Of a stretch of DNA of 64,000 nucleotides, positions 8,574 through 17,646 are shown in pieces. The stretch lies in contig NZ_CP134500.1 in assembly GCF_031760065.1 (NCBI RefSeq), positions 3,534,001 through 3,598,000 of the forward strand, in the 5' to 3' direction. The stretch comes from Streptomyces durocortorensis (GTDB lineage: Bacteria; Actinomycetota; Actinomycetes; Streptomycetales; Streptomycetaceae). Below the pieces are notes generated by a model. It saw nothing but the letters and a program-made list of their open reading frames with translations, searched no databases and was not told the origin of the DNA. A program made the translations under genes and the position numbers. The first letter of the stretch is position 1. Every line of letters starts with the position of its first letter.

Positions 8574-9131
8574 ATGCTGCGCCGTCTCGCCCTCACCGCT
8601 CTCGTCCCGATCGCCGCGCTCGCCATCGCCGTACCGGCCTCCACCGCCACCGCCTCCGGGTCCGTGCCCTCGGCCCAGCCCACCTCCGGGCCGCTGGCAG
8701 CCGCCCGGCCCGCCCTCGGGCCACTGCCCCTGCCGGTCCCGCCGCTGCCCGGGTTCCTGGACGACGGAAAGGGCAAGGGCGCGGCGGACGAGGCGCTGAC
8801 CCGGCTCACCGTGACCGTGGGGAACACCGGGGTCGCCGGGGCCGACGGGACCTTCGAGCTGAAGTGCGGGCCCACCGGGGGCAGCCACCCGCGGGGGCAG
8901 GCCGCCTGTGACCGGCTGGCGGAGGCCGGGGCCACCCGGGCCGGGCGGCAGGACCTGTTCCGGCCGACGCCCGAGGGCACCATGTGCACCATGATCTACG
9001 GCGGCGACGCCACCGCGCGCATCGTCGGCACCTGGGAGGGCCGGGCCGTGGACACCACCGCGAGCCGCAGCGACGGGTGCGAGATCGCCCGCTGGAACCG
9101 CCTGGTGCCGGTCCTCCCGGACGTCCGGTAG
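8574..9131 (+). CDS. secreted subtilisin inhibitor-like (SSI) protein
   Basis: 185 residues from the ATG preceded by CTGGAG. A Sec signal peptide (MLRRLALTALVPIAALAIAVPASTATA) and a Pro/Ala-rich spacer precede the SSI fold (about 75-185). Four cysteines sit in the SSI pattern: KCGPTGG, AACDRL, MCTMIY and DGCEIARW. CTMIY aligns with the reactive loop CPMVY of classic SSI, giving a predicted Met-Ile scissile bond. SSI proteins are exported tight inhibitors of subtilisin-like and trypsin-like proteases. The spacer between signal and core is longer than in classic SSI. The stop codon lies inside a 17-bp tandem repeat. Confidence 0.9.
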   Translation: MLRRLALTALVPIAALAIAVPASTATASGSVPSAQPTSGPLAAARPALGPLPLPVPPLPGFLDDGKGKGAADEALTRLTVTVGNTGVAGADGTFELKCGPTGGSHPRGQAACDRLAEAGATRAGRQDLFRPTPEGTMCTMIYGGDATARIVGTWEGRAVDTTASRSDGCEIARWNRLVPVLPDVR

Positions 9132-9220
9132 CGCCTTCCCTCCGGCAACCCCTTCCGTCCGGTCGCTGCTTCCGTCCGGTACCCCATCCGTCCGGCAGCC
9201 CTCTCCGTCCGGTACCCCTT
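9119..9220. repeat. 17-bp tandem repeat over the SSI stop codon
   Basis: Six imperfect units of exactly 17 bp with core TCCGTCCGGTA. The first unit contains the last codons and TAG stop of the SSI gene; the other five are noncoding. The rest of the gap to 9523 holds only a promoter-like TAGACT (9436-9441) before the next gene and nothing else I recognise. Confidence 0.85.
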
Positions 9221-9523
9221 ACCTCCGAAAGCCCCTTCGGCCGCGGCGTAAAGCTGTTCGTCGTCCTCCCGGCGGCCGAGGCCTCGCAGGCCCGGAGCCA
9301 GGCGCGGCTTCCCGCGTCCGCGCACGTCACACGGTGCGCGGACGCTCACGTCAGGGGCCCGTGGCGTGCACCGCGCGTACAGAACCTTGGTGAGAGCTCC
9401 CCCTCATCCGCCGCCCCCGGGGCCTCCCCTGCCCTTAGACTCCTCCAGTGACAGTCTGCGGCCCGAGGGGCAAGATGGGGCCCGCTGTCGGCAAGGTGCG
9501 GTAACCAGGGAGGAAGCGTCGTC

Positions 9524-12500
9524 GTGAGCAGCAGGCCATCCCGAGGCACTGCTCGCCTCGCAGCCATACTCGATGCCCTTCCGGACGGGCTTCTGCTCGT
9601 CAATTGCAACGGCACGGTCGTCAACGCCAACGCCATCGCCCTGGAGATGTTCGAGACGCCGGGCACCGCGCTCGTCGGTCGCGGACTGCTCGATCTGCTT
9701 CCGGAGTTCGACTCCAAGCTGATCCCGGGTTCGATGCGCCGGCCCGAGGCTGCGGACGAGCAGGGCAGGACCAAGCCGACGCGCATGATCGCGCGGCGCA
9801 CGGACGGGCACGAGTACCCCGTCGAGGTCACCAGCGCGAGCCTCGACAGCGGGCAGGCCGCGTACAACGACATCCATTCCAGCTACACCGGCGACGAGCT
9901 CCTCATGATCGTCGTGCGGGATCTCTCCGGAACCGTCGACACCGAGGCCGAGCTGGCCCGTTCGCAGCGGCAGACCGAGATGATCCTGCGCGCCGCGTCC
10001 GAGGGCGTCGTCGGCACCGACACCGACGGGCGCGTCGTCCTCGTCAACCCCGCCGCCGCCCAGATCCTCGGCTTCCGGGCCAGCGACCTCGGCGGCCAGG
10101 AGCTGCACCCGCTGATCCTGCACTCGCGGGCGGAGGGCGAGCCGTTCCCGTACGAGGATTCCCCACTCGCCGACACCCTCAAGTCGGGGCGCAAGCACCG
10201 GGTTCGCGGCCAGGTGCTGTGGTCCAAGAGCGGCGCGCAGGTGCCGGTGGACCTGACGACCGCGCCGGTGCGCGACGGGGACCAGCTCGTCGGCGCGGTG
10301 ATGACGTTCACCGACCGCCGCCCCTACGAGGAGCTGTCCGCCCAGCACAAGAACGTCGTCGCCGAGCTGACCGCCAGCCACTCCGCCGAGGTCACCGCGC
10401 TCAAGGAAGCGCACGCCGCCGAGGTGGAGGCGCTGAAGGAGGCCCACACCGCCGAGCTCGCCGAGCGGAGCGAGCGGTACGCCGCCGAGGCCAAGGAGCA
10501 GGCCGAGCGGATCGCCGCCCTGGGCGACCGGCACTCCCAGCTCACCGCGGTCCTCGGCGGTTCGCTGCGCGGGCCCCTGGAGGAGCTGCGCGGCGAGCTG
10601 TCCACACTCGCCGCCGACCCGGCCGGGCAGCTGTGGCCCGAGGCCAACCAGATCCTGCACCACCTCGCCGCCGGGTACGCCCGGATGACGACGCTCGTCG
10701 ACAACGTGCTGGGCTACCAGCGTCTCGACGCCGGGGTGGAGGGGCTGCGCAAGGCCCCCGCGATGGTCGAAGGGATCGTGACCGGCGGTATCGACGGGGC
10801 CGTCGAGCTGATCGGGCCCGGACGCGCCCAGTTCGCCGTGCACACCCCGCCGATCGAGGCGGAGGTCGACGCCCGTCGGCTCGCGACCGCCATCGCCCAT
10901 CTCGTCGCGGACGTCTGCGGCGTCGATTCGACCGGCAAGGCCCGGGCCGTTCCCGGGGGCGGTTACGTCGACTCGACCGTGGTCGTGGCCGCGGCCCAGC
11001 GCGGCGATGTCGTACGGATCGAGGTACGCGGGCCCTACGCCGGGGGCGACCCGGTGCACGAGCCGATCGTGCGCGGCATCGTCCGGGCGCACGGCGGGGT
11101 GCTCCAGACGCACGAGATGCCGGGCATGAACGGCAGCGCGTACGTACTCGACGTGCCGATCGGCGCGGCTGCGGGCGCGATCGCGCCCCCGGAGGCCCCG
11201 GAGGCCCCGGAGGCCGCGGAGACCCCGGAGGCCGTCGGACACGCCCCCGTCGCGGAGGCCGTTCCGGCGTCGCCCTCGTCGCCGGCAGGCATCGGTGCGC
11301 CGGGCGTCACCAGCGGCGGGCGGCGGCGGGCCCGCCGGTCCTCCACCAACGCGTTCCTGGACAGCCCCGTCGGTACGCCGGAGGGCGCGGGCGCAGGCGA
11401 GGCCGAGGCCGTCGCGGCCTCCGCTCCTGACGACAGGGCGGGCGCCGAGCCGACCGGACGGCGGCGGGCGCGCCGCGGGCCGGCCGCGGTGGAGGAGCAG
11501 CAGGCCCCCGAGCTGATCCCGGCCCAGCAGGGCGAGGGCTCCGGGCGTCGCCGCGGCCGCCCCAGCCCGGCCGAGGCCGTTCCGGGGGCGGCCCGGGGGG
11601 CAGTGGCATCGGTGCCGGGTTCGGTTCCGGCGGATGTTCCAGGGGGCGTTTCGGGGACGGTTCCGGGGGGCGCCGAGGCCGTCCTCGCGGAGCAGCAGCC
11701 TCAGCGGGGGGCGCTGGCGCTGACCGCAGCTCCTTCCTCCGCTCCTCCCTCGGCCCCGTCGTCGGCTCCCTCGGCTCCTTCGGCTCCCTCGGAGGGGTCC
11801 GTCGTCACCGCCGCCGAGGGGGCTCAAGGGGGCGGTGGGCGTCCGCAGCTCGGGCAGACAGTGCCGCCGCAGGGCGTCCCGGTGGACCCGCAGCAGCCCG
11901 TTCCGCCCACCGGACGACGGGCCCGGCGGGACGGCGAGAACCGCGCCCTCCCCGCCCTCGCGTCCGGCAACACCAACGGCAACGCCGACGGCAACGGTGA
12001 CCCCGTGGGCGCGGAGCAGCTCCAGCAGGCCCAGGCGCAGCCCCAGCCCCAGCCCCAGCAGCCCGGGGGGCGGCGGGCCCGGCGCGCGCTGGCCGCCGCC
12101 CAGGAGCGCACCGCCGCCGACGCCGGTCCGCGTACCGCTTTCGCCCTGCCCCCCGCCGACGCGGACCGGGCCCCCCTGCCCCCCGACGCCGCGGCCGCCC
12201 ACGGCGACGAGAGCGCCTCGCACCACGGGCGCAGCGCCCCGGAGGCCGGCCACACGCCGCCGCAGGCGCACCCCATCGCCCCGGTGCAGCCCGGCTGGCC
12301 GGCCCACGGCTCCGCCGCCCAGGACCTCCCGCACGGGCCGGGCCGGACTCCCGCACCGGAGAACGCCCCCTGGGACGGACACGGCCGGACCGCCTACGCC
12401 ACCGACACCAGCATCGGCACGGGCACCTCCCCGGCCGGCCTGAGCCCGGATGCTCCGGAACTCCCGGCAGCCGACACCGGCCACCCCGCCAACACCGCGC

Positions 12501-13798
12501 ACACCACCGGCACCACAGGCACCGCGCAGGCCGCACCCGAGTCCGTGTCGCACCCGGCCGACGGCGATGTGGGCATCCCCGTCCCGGACGCGCGGCGGCA
12601 GCCGCTGCCCGCCGAGGAACCGATGCCGGGCGGGAACCCCGACTCGACGCAGGGGCGGGCGTTCAGCGTGCGGACACTGGGCCAGGGCGTGCCGTTCGCC
12701 CAGCACCTCGCCCATCAGCAGAACCAGCAGCACCAGAGCCTCGGGGGCGCCGGACGCCGTCGCAAGCTCGCCGCCCCGCCCGAGGCCCGGTCCGGACAAC
12801 CCGAGCAACCCCAGCAACCCGGACAACAGCAGAGCCAGGGAGCGGAAGGGCCCAGCGCGACCGGCCCCACAGCCCCCGCCAACCCCGCCATCGGTCTCCC
12901 CACCGTCCCCGGCTACGGCGACGGCCAGTTGCTCGCGCCCTCCGTCGGGGAGGGGCGCGCCTACGCCATAGGGGCGCCCGACGAAGGCGCTGAGGGGCCC
13001 GAGCCGCTGGACGGGCCGGGAGGCGCGGTCGAGGTCGCCAACCGGCCGCACCCGTATCCCGTCGACGACGAGCTGCCTCCCGAGCCGCTGGACAACCCGC
13101 GTCGGCTGCTCGTCTGGCCCGCCCCCGACGTACCGACCCAGCAGGCTCTGAGCGACCGGGGCTACCGTCCGGTGATCGTCAACTCCCGCGAGGAGGTCGA
13201 CGCCCAGATCGCCGCGTTCCCCGCCGCGCTGTTCGTCGACCCGCTGACCGGGCCCATCACCCGTACCGCCTTGCAGTCGCTGCGCCAGGCGGCCGTCGCC
13301 GCCGAGGTTCCGGTGCTGGTCACGGCCGGTCTGGGGCAGGCGACCCGGGAGGCCGCGTACGGCGCCGACCCGGCCGTCCTGCTCAAGGCGCTGGCCCCGC
13401 GCGACAGCGAGCAGCATCCGCCCCGGGTGCTCCTGATCGAGGAGCACGACGAGATCGCGGTGGCCCTCACCCGGACCCTGGAGCGGCGCGGTATGCAGGT
13501 GGCGCACGCGACGGCGGACAGCGAGGCCGTCGACCTGGCGGGCCGGATGCGGCCGAACCTGGTGGTGATGGACCTGATGCAGGTACGCCGTCGGCGCGCC
13601 GGGATCATCGACTGGCTGCGCGCCAACGGCCAGCTGAACCGCACCCCGCTGGTCGTCTACACCTCGGCCGGGATGGACCGGACGGAACTGCCGCGGCTCG
13701 CCTCCGGGGAAACCGTTCTCTTCCTGGCGGAGCGGTCCACCAGCGACGAGGTGCAGTCCCGGATCGTCGACCTGCTGGCGAAGATCGGCACCAACTAG
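9524..13798 (+). CDS. PAS/kinase-like/tandem receiver signalling protein, degenerate
   Basis: 1424 residues, GTG start with AGGAGGAAG upstream. Order: PAS (about 8-80), PAS (about 150-265), an EALKEAH-rich coiled coil (275-330), a DHp-like segment (335-400), an ATPase-like domain (430-555), a Pro/Ala/Gln-rich linker of about 630 residues with repeated GRRRARR motifs, then two receiver-like domains (about 1190-1290 and 1298-1420). The DHp has GGSLRGPLEEL where SHELRTPL is expected, so no phospho-His is visible. The ATPase part lacks clear N and G boxes. The last receiver keeps an acidic pair and D in VVMDL but has LAER where the conserved Lys should be. It is probably a signalling scaffold or pseudokinase. 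Confidence 0.85.
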   Translation: MSSRPSRGTARLAAILDALPDGLLLVNCNGTVVNANAIALEMFETPGTALVGRGLLDLLPEFDSKLIPGSMRRPEAADEQGRTKPTRMIARRTDGHEYPVEVTSASLDSGQAAYNDIHSSYTGDELLMIVVRDLSGTVDTEAELARSQRQTEMILRAASEGVVGTDTDGRVVLVNPAAAQILGFRASDLGGQELHPLILHSRAEGEPFPYEDSPLADTLKSGRKHRVRGQVLWSKSGAQVPVDLTTAPVRDGDQLVGAVMTFTDRRPYEELSAQHKNVVAELTASHSAEVTALKEAHAAEVEALKEAHTAELAERSERYAAEAKEQAERIAALGDRHSQLTAVLGGSLRGPLEELRGELSTLAADPAGQLWPEANQILHHLAAGYARMTTLVDNVLGYQRLDAGVEGLRKAPAMVEGIVTGGIDGAVELIGPGRAQFAVHTPPIEAEVDARRLATAIAHLVADVCGVDSTGKARAVPGGGYVDSTVVVAAAQRGDVVRIEVRGPYAGGDPVHEPIVRGIVRAHGGVLQTHEMPGMNGSAYVLDVPIGAAAGAIAPPEAPEAPEAAETPEAVGHAPVAEAVPASPSSPAGIGAPGVTSGGRRRARRSSTNAFLDSPVGTPEGAGAGEAEAVAASAPDDRAGAEPTGRRRARRGPAAVEEQQAPELIPAQQGEGSGRRRGRPSPAEAVPGAARGAVASVPGSVPADVPGGVSGTVPGGAEAVLAEQQPQRGALALTAAPSSAPPSAPSSAPSAPSAPSEGSVVTAAEGAQGGGGRPQLGQTVPPQGVPVDPQQPVPPTGRRARRDGENRALPALASGNTNGNADGNGDPVGAEQLQQAQAQPQPQPQQPGGRRARRALAAAQERTAADAGPRTAFALPPADADRAPLPPDAAAAHGDESASHHGRSAPEAGHTPPQAHPIAPVQPGWPAHGSAAQDLPHGPGRTPAPENAPWDGHGRTAYATDTSIGTGTSPAGLSPDAPELPAADTGHPANTAHTTGTTGTAQAAPESVSHPADGDVGIPVPDARRQPLPAEEPMPGGNPDSTQGRAFSVRTLGQGVPFAQHLAHQQNQQHQSLGGAGRRRKLAAPPEARSGQPEQPQQPGQQQSQGAEGPSATGPTAPANPAIGLPTVPGYGDGQLLAPSVGEGRAYAIGAPDEGAEGPEPLDGPGGAVEVANRPHPYPVDDELPPEPLDNPRRLLVWPAPDVPTQQALSDRGYRPVIVNSREEVDAQIAAFPAALFVDPLTGPITRTALQSLRQAAVAAEVPVLVTAGLGQATREAAYGADPAVLLKALAPRDSEQHPPRVLLIEEHDEIAVALTRTLERRGMQVAHATADSEAVDLAGRMRPNLVVMDLMQVRRRRAGIIDWLRANGQLNRTPLVVYTSAGMDRTELPRLASGETVLFLAERSTSDEVQSRIVDLLAKIGTN

Positions 13799-13835
13799 GC
13801 GTACGTAGGCGTAAGCGGGCGTACGCGGGACGCAC

Positions 13836-13881
13836 AACATGGCGGGTGCGGTACGGAGTTCCGTACCGCACCCGCCATGTT
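13836..13881. terminator. bidirectional terminator
   Basis: A long perfect palindrome: about 21 bp of stem starting AACATGGCGGGTGCGGTACG, with a 4-base apex. It lies between the convergent PAS/receiver gene and the acyl-CoA ligase gene and should serve both. Its right arm runs directly into the parS palindrome. Confidence 0.85.
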
Positions 13882-13892
13882 TCACGTGAAAC
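13879..13892. promoter_or_regulatory. parS: parS centromere site
   Basis: GTTTCACGTGAAAC is a perfect 14-bp palindrome identical to the Streptomyces parS consensus bound by ParB. It is intergenic between two convergent 3' ends, where a nucleoprotein complex would disturb transcription least. It shares 3 bp with the preceding terminator stem. In Streptomyces such sites cluster around oriC. Confidence 0.88.
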
Positions 13893-13907
13893 GACGAGCG
13901 CGGGGCC

Positions 13908-15560
13908 TCAGAGCTGCGTGACGTCCAGCTCCCCGGCCGCGTACTGCTTCCGGATCACCTTCTTGTCGAACTTGCCGACGCTCGTCTTCGGCACGGCCTC
14001 GATCACCGACCAGCGCTCAGGCAGCTGCCACTTGGCGATCCCCGACTCGGCGAGGAACGCCTTCAGCGCCTCGTAGTCGGTCCCGGTGGCGCCCTCCTTG
14101 AGCACGACCGTCGCGAGCGGACGCTCGCCCCACTTCTCGTCCGGTACGGCGACGACGGCCGCCTCCGTGACGTCCGGGTGGGCCATCAACGCGTTCTCCA
14201 GCTCGACGCTGGAGATCCACTCGCCGCCCGATTTGATGACGTCCTTGGCCCGGTCGGTGAGCGTGAGGAAGCCATCGGGGCTGATCACGCCGACATCGCC
14301 GGTTTTGAGCCAGCCGTCCTCACTGAACTTGTCCTCGGGACGCAGGTGCTCGCCGTCGGCCCCGCCGTAGTACGCGGCGGCAATCCAGGGCCCCCGGACC
14401 TCCAGCTCTCCGGCCGACTCGCCGTCCCACGCCAGGTGTTCGCCGCCGGGTCCGACCAGCCGGGGCTCGACTCCCGCCGGGAAGCGGCCCTGGGTGACGC
14501 GGTACGGCCACTCCTCCTCGGCGCTCAGCCCGGCGGGCGGGTGAGCCATGGTGCCCAGCGGCGAGGTCTCCGTCATGCCCCAGGCGTGACAGAGCCGGAC
14601 GCCGAGCTTGTCGTACGCCTCCATGAGGGAGGGCGGGCAGGCCGCGCCGCCGATGGTCACGTTCGCCATGGAGGTGAGGTCGCGCGGGTTGGCGAGGACC
14701 TCGGCGAGCAGGCCCTGCCAGATGGTGGGGACCGCGGCGGCGTGCGTCGGGCGCTCGCGCTCGATCATGTCGGCCAGCGGGGCGGGCTGGAGGAACCGAT
14801 CCGGCATCAGCATGTTGACGCCTGCCATGAACGAGGAGTGCGGCAGGCCCCAGGCGTTCACATGGAACTGGGGCACGACGATGAGCGTGGTGTCCCGGTC
14901 GGTCAGGCCCATCGACTCGGCCATGTTGACCTGCATCGAGTGCAGGTAGACGGACCGGTGGGAATAGACGACGCCCTTGGGGTCGCCGGTGGTGCCGGAG
15001 GTGTAACACATGGCCGCGGCCTGTCGTTCGTCCAGCTCCGGCCAGTCGTACGTGGTGGGGCGGCCCGCGATCAGCTCCTCGTACTCGTGCACGCGCGGCG
15101 CGACCCCGGCGAGGGCGGAGCGGTCGCCGGGACCGGCCACGACGACGTGCTCGATGCCCGGCAGGTGGGGCAGCAGCGGCACGAGGAGCGGCAGCAGCGA
15201 ACCGTTGACGATCACCACCTTGTCGTCCGCGTGGTTCACGATCCAGGCGAGCTGCTCGGGCGGCAGCCGGAGGTTGAGGGTGTGCAGCACGGCCCCCATG
15301 GAGGGAACCGCGAGGTAGGCCTCCAGGTGGACCGAGTTGTTCCACATGAGGGTCGCCACACGCTGGTCGCCGTCGACTCCCAGCTCGTCGCGCAGCGCAC
15401 CGGCCAGCTGCGTGGCGCGTGCGCCGATCTCGGCGAAGGTGGCACGGTGCGGCTCAGGTTCGCCGGTCCAGGTCGTGACCTGCGACTTCCCATGGATCGT
15501 CATCCCGTGGTGCAGGATGCGGGTGACAGTCAGCGGTACGTCCTGCATGGTGCTCAGCAC
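13908..15560 (-). CDS. long-chain fatty-acid-CoA ligase (AMP-forming)
   Basis: About 550 residues from the GTG at 15560, chosen for its GGGAGGA Shine-Dalgarno; an upstream ATG at 15614 would lie within the palindromic operator. The ANL-fold motifs are complete: [19 protein letters not shown] (phosphate loop), [10 protein letters not shown], the TGD hinge [27 protein letters not shown], and the C-terminal catalytic Lys in [11 protein letters not shown]. The enzyme activates a fatty acid to acyl-adenylate and then acyl-CoA. A 25-residue acyl/AMP region [20 protein letters not shown] resembles the medium/long-chain group. Probably repressed through the 18-bp palindrome upstream. Confidence 0.92.
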   Translation of the reverse strand: MLSTMQDVPLTVTRILHHGMTIHGKSQVTTWTGEPEPHRATFAEIGARATQLAGALRDELGVDGDQRVATLMWNNSVHLEAYLAVPSMGAVLHTLNLRLPPEQLAWIVNHADDKVVIVNGSLLPLLVPLLPHLPGIEHVVVAGPGDRSALAGVAPRVHEYEELIAGRPTTYDWPELDERQAAAMCYTSGTTGDPKGVVYSHRSVYLHSMQVNMAESMGLTDRDTTLIVVPQFHVNAWGLPHSSFMAGVNMLMPDRFLQPAPLADMIERERPTHAAAVPTIWQGLLAEVLANPRDLTSMANVTIGGAACPPSLMEAYDKLGVRLCHAWGMTETSPLGTMAHPPAGLSAEEEWPYRVTQGRFPAGVEPRLVGPGGEHLAWDGESAGELEVRGPWIAAAYYGGADGEHLRPEDKFSEDGWLKTGDVGVISPDGFLTLTDRAKDVIKSGGEWISSVELENALMAHPDVTEAAVVAVPDEKWGERPLATVVLKEGATGTDYEALKAFLAESGIAKWQLPERWSVIEAVPKTSVGKFDKKVIRKQYAAGELDVTQL

Positions 15561-15612
15561 GGCGTCCTCCCGGTGGGCGCTACGCGGCAGTAAGGTTCCG
15601 CTGATTCTGCTC

Positions 15613-15630
15613 ACATACCACGTGGTATGT
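15613..15630. promoter_or_regulatory. 18-bp perfect palindrome, candidate repressor operator
   Basis: ACATACCACGTGGTATGT is a perfect inverted repeat 53-70 bp upstream of the acyl-CoA ligase start. This size and symmetry suits a TetR-type dimer, a family that often controls acyl-CoA ligases in actinobacteria. No regulator gene lies beside it. Confidence 0.55.
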
Positions 15631-15706
15631 CACTACTCGCGGGAGAAAATTCCTGTCCGGGGCCGCACGGGGGGCGGGACGGAACTGAGCGGACGGGCGC
15701 AGCCGC

Positions 15707-15776
15707 CCGGCAACAGCGGACCGGCGTCAGCCCACCGGCAACAGCCGACCGGCGTCAGCGGACCGGCGTCAGCTCC
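15707..15776. repeat. 14-bp tandem repeat over the ECF sigma factor stop codon
   Basis: Five units of exactly 14 bp with core CCGGCGTCAGCNGA or CCGGCAACAGCNGA. The last codons and TGA stop of the sigma factor gene fall in the final two units. The period is not a multiple of three, so unit gain or loss would shift the frame of the C-terminus. Confidence 0.85.
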
Positions 15777-16321
15777 GGGTCCTCGCGGAGCTTGCCGAGG
15801 GCACGGGAGACAGCGCTCTTGACCGTACCGATCGACACCCCGAGCACCTCGGCCGTCTGCGCCTCGCTGAGATCCTCGTAGTAGCGCAGGACGACCATCG
15901 CGCGCTGGCGGTCCGGGAGCTTGAGCACCGCGCGCCACATCGCGTCGTGCAGCGACTGCTGCTCGGCCGGGTCGGGCGCCGGGACCGTCTCCCGTTCCGG
16001 AAGCTCCTCGCAGGCGAACTCGTCGACCTTGCGCTTTCGCCACTGTGAGGTGCGGGTGTTCACCAGGGCCCGGCGGACATAGCCGTCCAGCGCCCGGTGG
16101 TCCTCGATCCGCTCCCACGCGACGTACGTCTTGGCGAGCGCGGTCTGCAGCAGGTCCTCGGCGTCGCACGGGTTAGCGGTGAGTGAGCGCGCCGTGCGCA
16201 GCAGAACCGGCCCCCGGGCCCGTACGTACGAGGAGAACGACGCGTAGGGCGTGTGGGGGTGGTGGCCGGCGGCGGTGGCGGAGGCCGCCCGGGAGGCGCC
16301 TGCGCAGACTGGCGTGGTCAT
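15755..16321 (-). CDS. SigE-family ECF RNA polymerase sigma factor
   Basis: 188 residues from the ATG at 16321. Region 2 spans about 25-95 (LRTARSLTANPCDAEDLLQTALAKTYVAW) and region 4 about 125-180 (LPDRQRAMVVLRYYEDLSEAQTAEVLGVSIGTVKSAVSRAL). The SANPxDAEDLLQ and YV(R)RALVN(T)RTSQWRKRK segments match the actinobacterial SigE-family ECF group, which commonly lacks a zinc-binding anti-sigma partner nearby, as here. No strong Shine-Dalgarno precedes the start. An upstream open frame to 16807 runs antisense through the thiolase gene and is not used. Confidence 0.88.
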   Translation of the reverse strand: MTTPVCAGASRAASATAAGHHPHTPYASFSSYVRARGPVLLRTARSLTANPCDAEDLLQTALAKTYVAWERIEDHRALDGYVRRALVNTRTSQWRKRKVDEFACEELPERETVPAPDPAEQQSLHDAMWRAVLKLPDRQRAMVVLRYYEDLSEAQTAEVLGVSIGTVKSAVSRALGKLREDPELTPVR

Positions 16322-16479
16322 GTACTCAACGCTAGGAGCGCGGCCCGCCCGGGGGATCGGCCCCAGGTCGCGAAGCACCGTCCGCCTCAGGTTGTAGGGG
16401 CCGTACGCCCTGGACCTCCTGAAGGTGGACGGGACACCGCCCCCCGTCAGGGTCCGTCCCCGAGCCGGTGCCGGGTGGT

Positions 16480-17646
16480 TCAGCCGTCCGCGCCGAGGAC
16501 CAGCCCCGACGTCGGGACCCCCGTCCCGGCCGTGACCAGGGACCTCGCCGCCCCCGCCACCTGGTTCACCGAGGTGCCACGGATCTGCCGGACGGCCTCC
16601 GCGATGCCGTTCATCCCATGGAGGTACGCCTCCCCCAGCTGCCCCCCATGGGTGTTCAGGGGCAGCGTGTCCGCCGCGACGAACGCCCCGCCCTCCCCCG
16701 GATCGCAGAAACCGAACTCCTCCAGCTGCATCAGGACGAACGGCGTGAAGTGGTCGTAGAGGATGCCCACATCGATGTCGGCCGGGGACAGTCCGGAGCT
16801 GCGCCACAGCTGCCGGGCGACGACGGCGGTCTCCGGCAGCCCGGTCAGCCCGTCCCGGTAGAAGCTCGTCATCTGCTCCTGCGACCGGCCCGCGCCCTGG
16901 GCCGCCGCGAGAACCACGGCGGGCGGTCGGGGCAGGTCTCGGGCACGCTCCACGCTGGTGACGACGAGCGCCTGGCCGCCGTCGGTCTCCTGGCAGCAGT
17001 CGAGCAGCCGCAACGGTTCGACGATCCAGCGGGAGGAGGCGTGGTCGGCGAGCGTGATCGGCTTCCGGTGGAAGTACGCCGCCGGGTTCCGCGCCGCGTG
17101 CCGTCGGCCGGCCACCGCGACGTGCCCGAAGACCTCCGGCTCCAGGCCGTACGTGTGCAGGTAGCGCTGGGCCGCCATCGCCACCCAGGAGGCCGGGGTG
17201 AGCAGCCCGTACGGCAGGTTCCAGCCGAGCGCCGCACCCTCGGCGGTGGGCTCACGCCGCTGGACGCCGGAGCCGAAGCGGCGGCCCGAGCGCTCGTTGA
17301 ACGCCCGGTAGCAGACGACGACGTCCGCGATCCCGCTCGCCACCGCCAGCGCGGCCTGCTGAACCGTGGCGCAGGCCGCGCCGCCCCCGTAGTGGACCCG
17401 GGAGAAGAACGACAGCTCGCCGATCCCGGCCGCCTGGGCGACGGTGATCTCGGGGCTGGTGTCCATGGTGAAGGTGACGAGACCGTCGACGTCGGCGGGG
17501 GTGAGGCCCGCGTCGTCGAGGGCGGCTCGGACGGCTTCGACGGCCAGTTTGAGTTCGCTGCGGCCGGAGTCCTTGGAGAACTCGGTGGCTCCGATGCCGA
17601 CGACGGCCGCTTTTCCGCCGAGGGTGTCGGCTCTGCGGATACTCAT
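16480..17646 (-). CDS. Ltp2-like thiolase-fold lipid-transfer protein / aldolase
   Basis: 388 residues of thiolase fold (GKAAVVGIGATEFSKDSGRS at the start, HYGGGAACATVQQAALAVASG at about 85-105, GILYDHFTPFVLMQLEEFGFC near 290, LPLNTHGGQLGEAYLHGMNG). The sequence matches the SCP2/Ltp branch rather than biosynthetic thiolases. In steroid degraders Ltp2 acts with the DUF35 part of ChsH2 as a retro-aldolase that removes the last side-chain carbons. It is the last gene of a five-gene operon and its start overlaps the MaoC gene by 4 bp. The substrate here is unproven. Confidence 0.85.
   Translation of the reverse strand: MSIRRADTLGGKAAVVGIGATEFSKDSGRSELKLAVEAVRAALDDAGLTPADVDGLVTFTMDTSPEITVAQAAGIGELSFFSRVHYGGGAACATVQQAALAVASGIADVVVCYRAFNERSGRRFGSGVQRREPTAEGAALGWNLPYGLLTPASWVAMAAQRYLHTYGLEPEVFGHVAVAGRRHAARNPAAYFHRKPITLADHASSRWIVEPLRLLDCCQETDGGQALVVTSVERARDLPRPPAVVLAAAQGAGRSQEQMTSFYRDGLTGLPETAVVARQLWRSSGLSPADIDVGILYDHFTPFVLMQLEEFGFCDPGEGGAFVAADTLPLNTHGGQLGEAYLHGMNGIAEAVRQIRGTSVNQVAGAARSLVTAGTGVPTSGLVLGADG

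Noticed and set aside
9119..9220. CRISPR array
   Set aside because: Units are contiguous 17-bp tandem copies without spacers and no cas gene is present in the window.
9404..13885. 1493-residue open frame on the minus strand opposite the PAS/receiver gene
   Set aside because: It is a GC-bias shadow: low-complexity Gly/Arg/Val/Leu translation without domains, while the plus frame has PAS and receiver motifs.
16322..16807. N-terminal extension of the SigE-family sigma factor
   Set aside because: It is antisense to the thiolase gene and gives Gly/Arg-rich low-complexity sequence; the ATG at 16321 suits sigma region 2.
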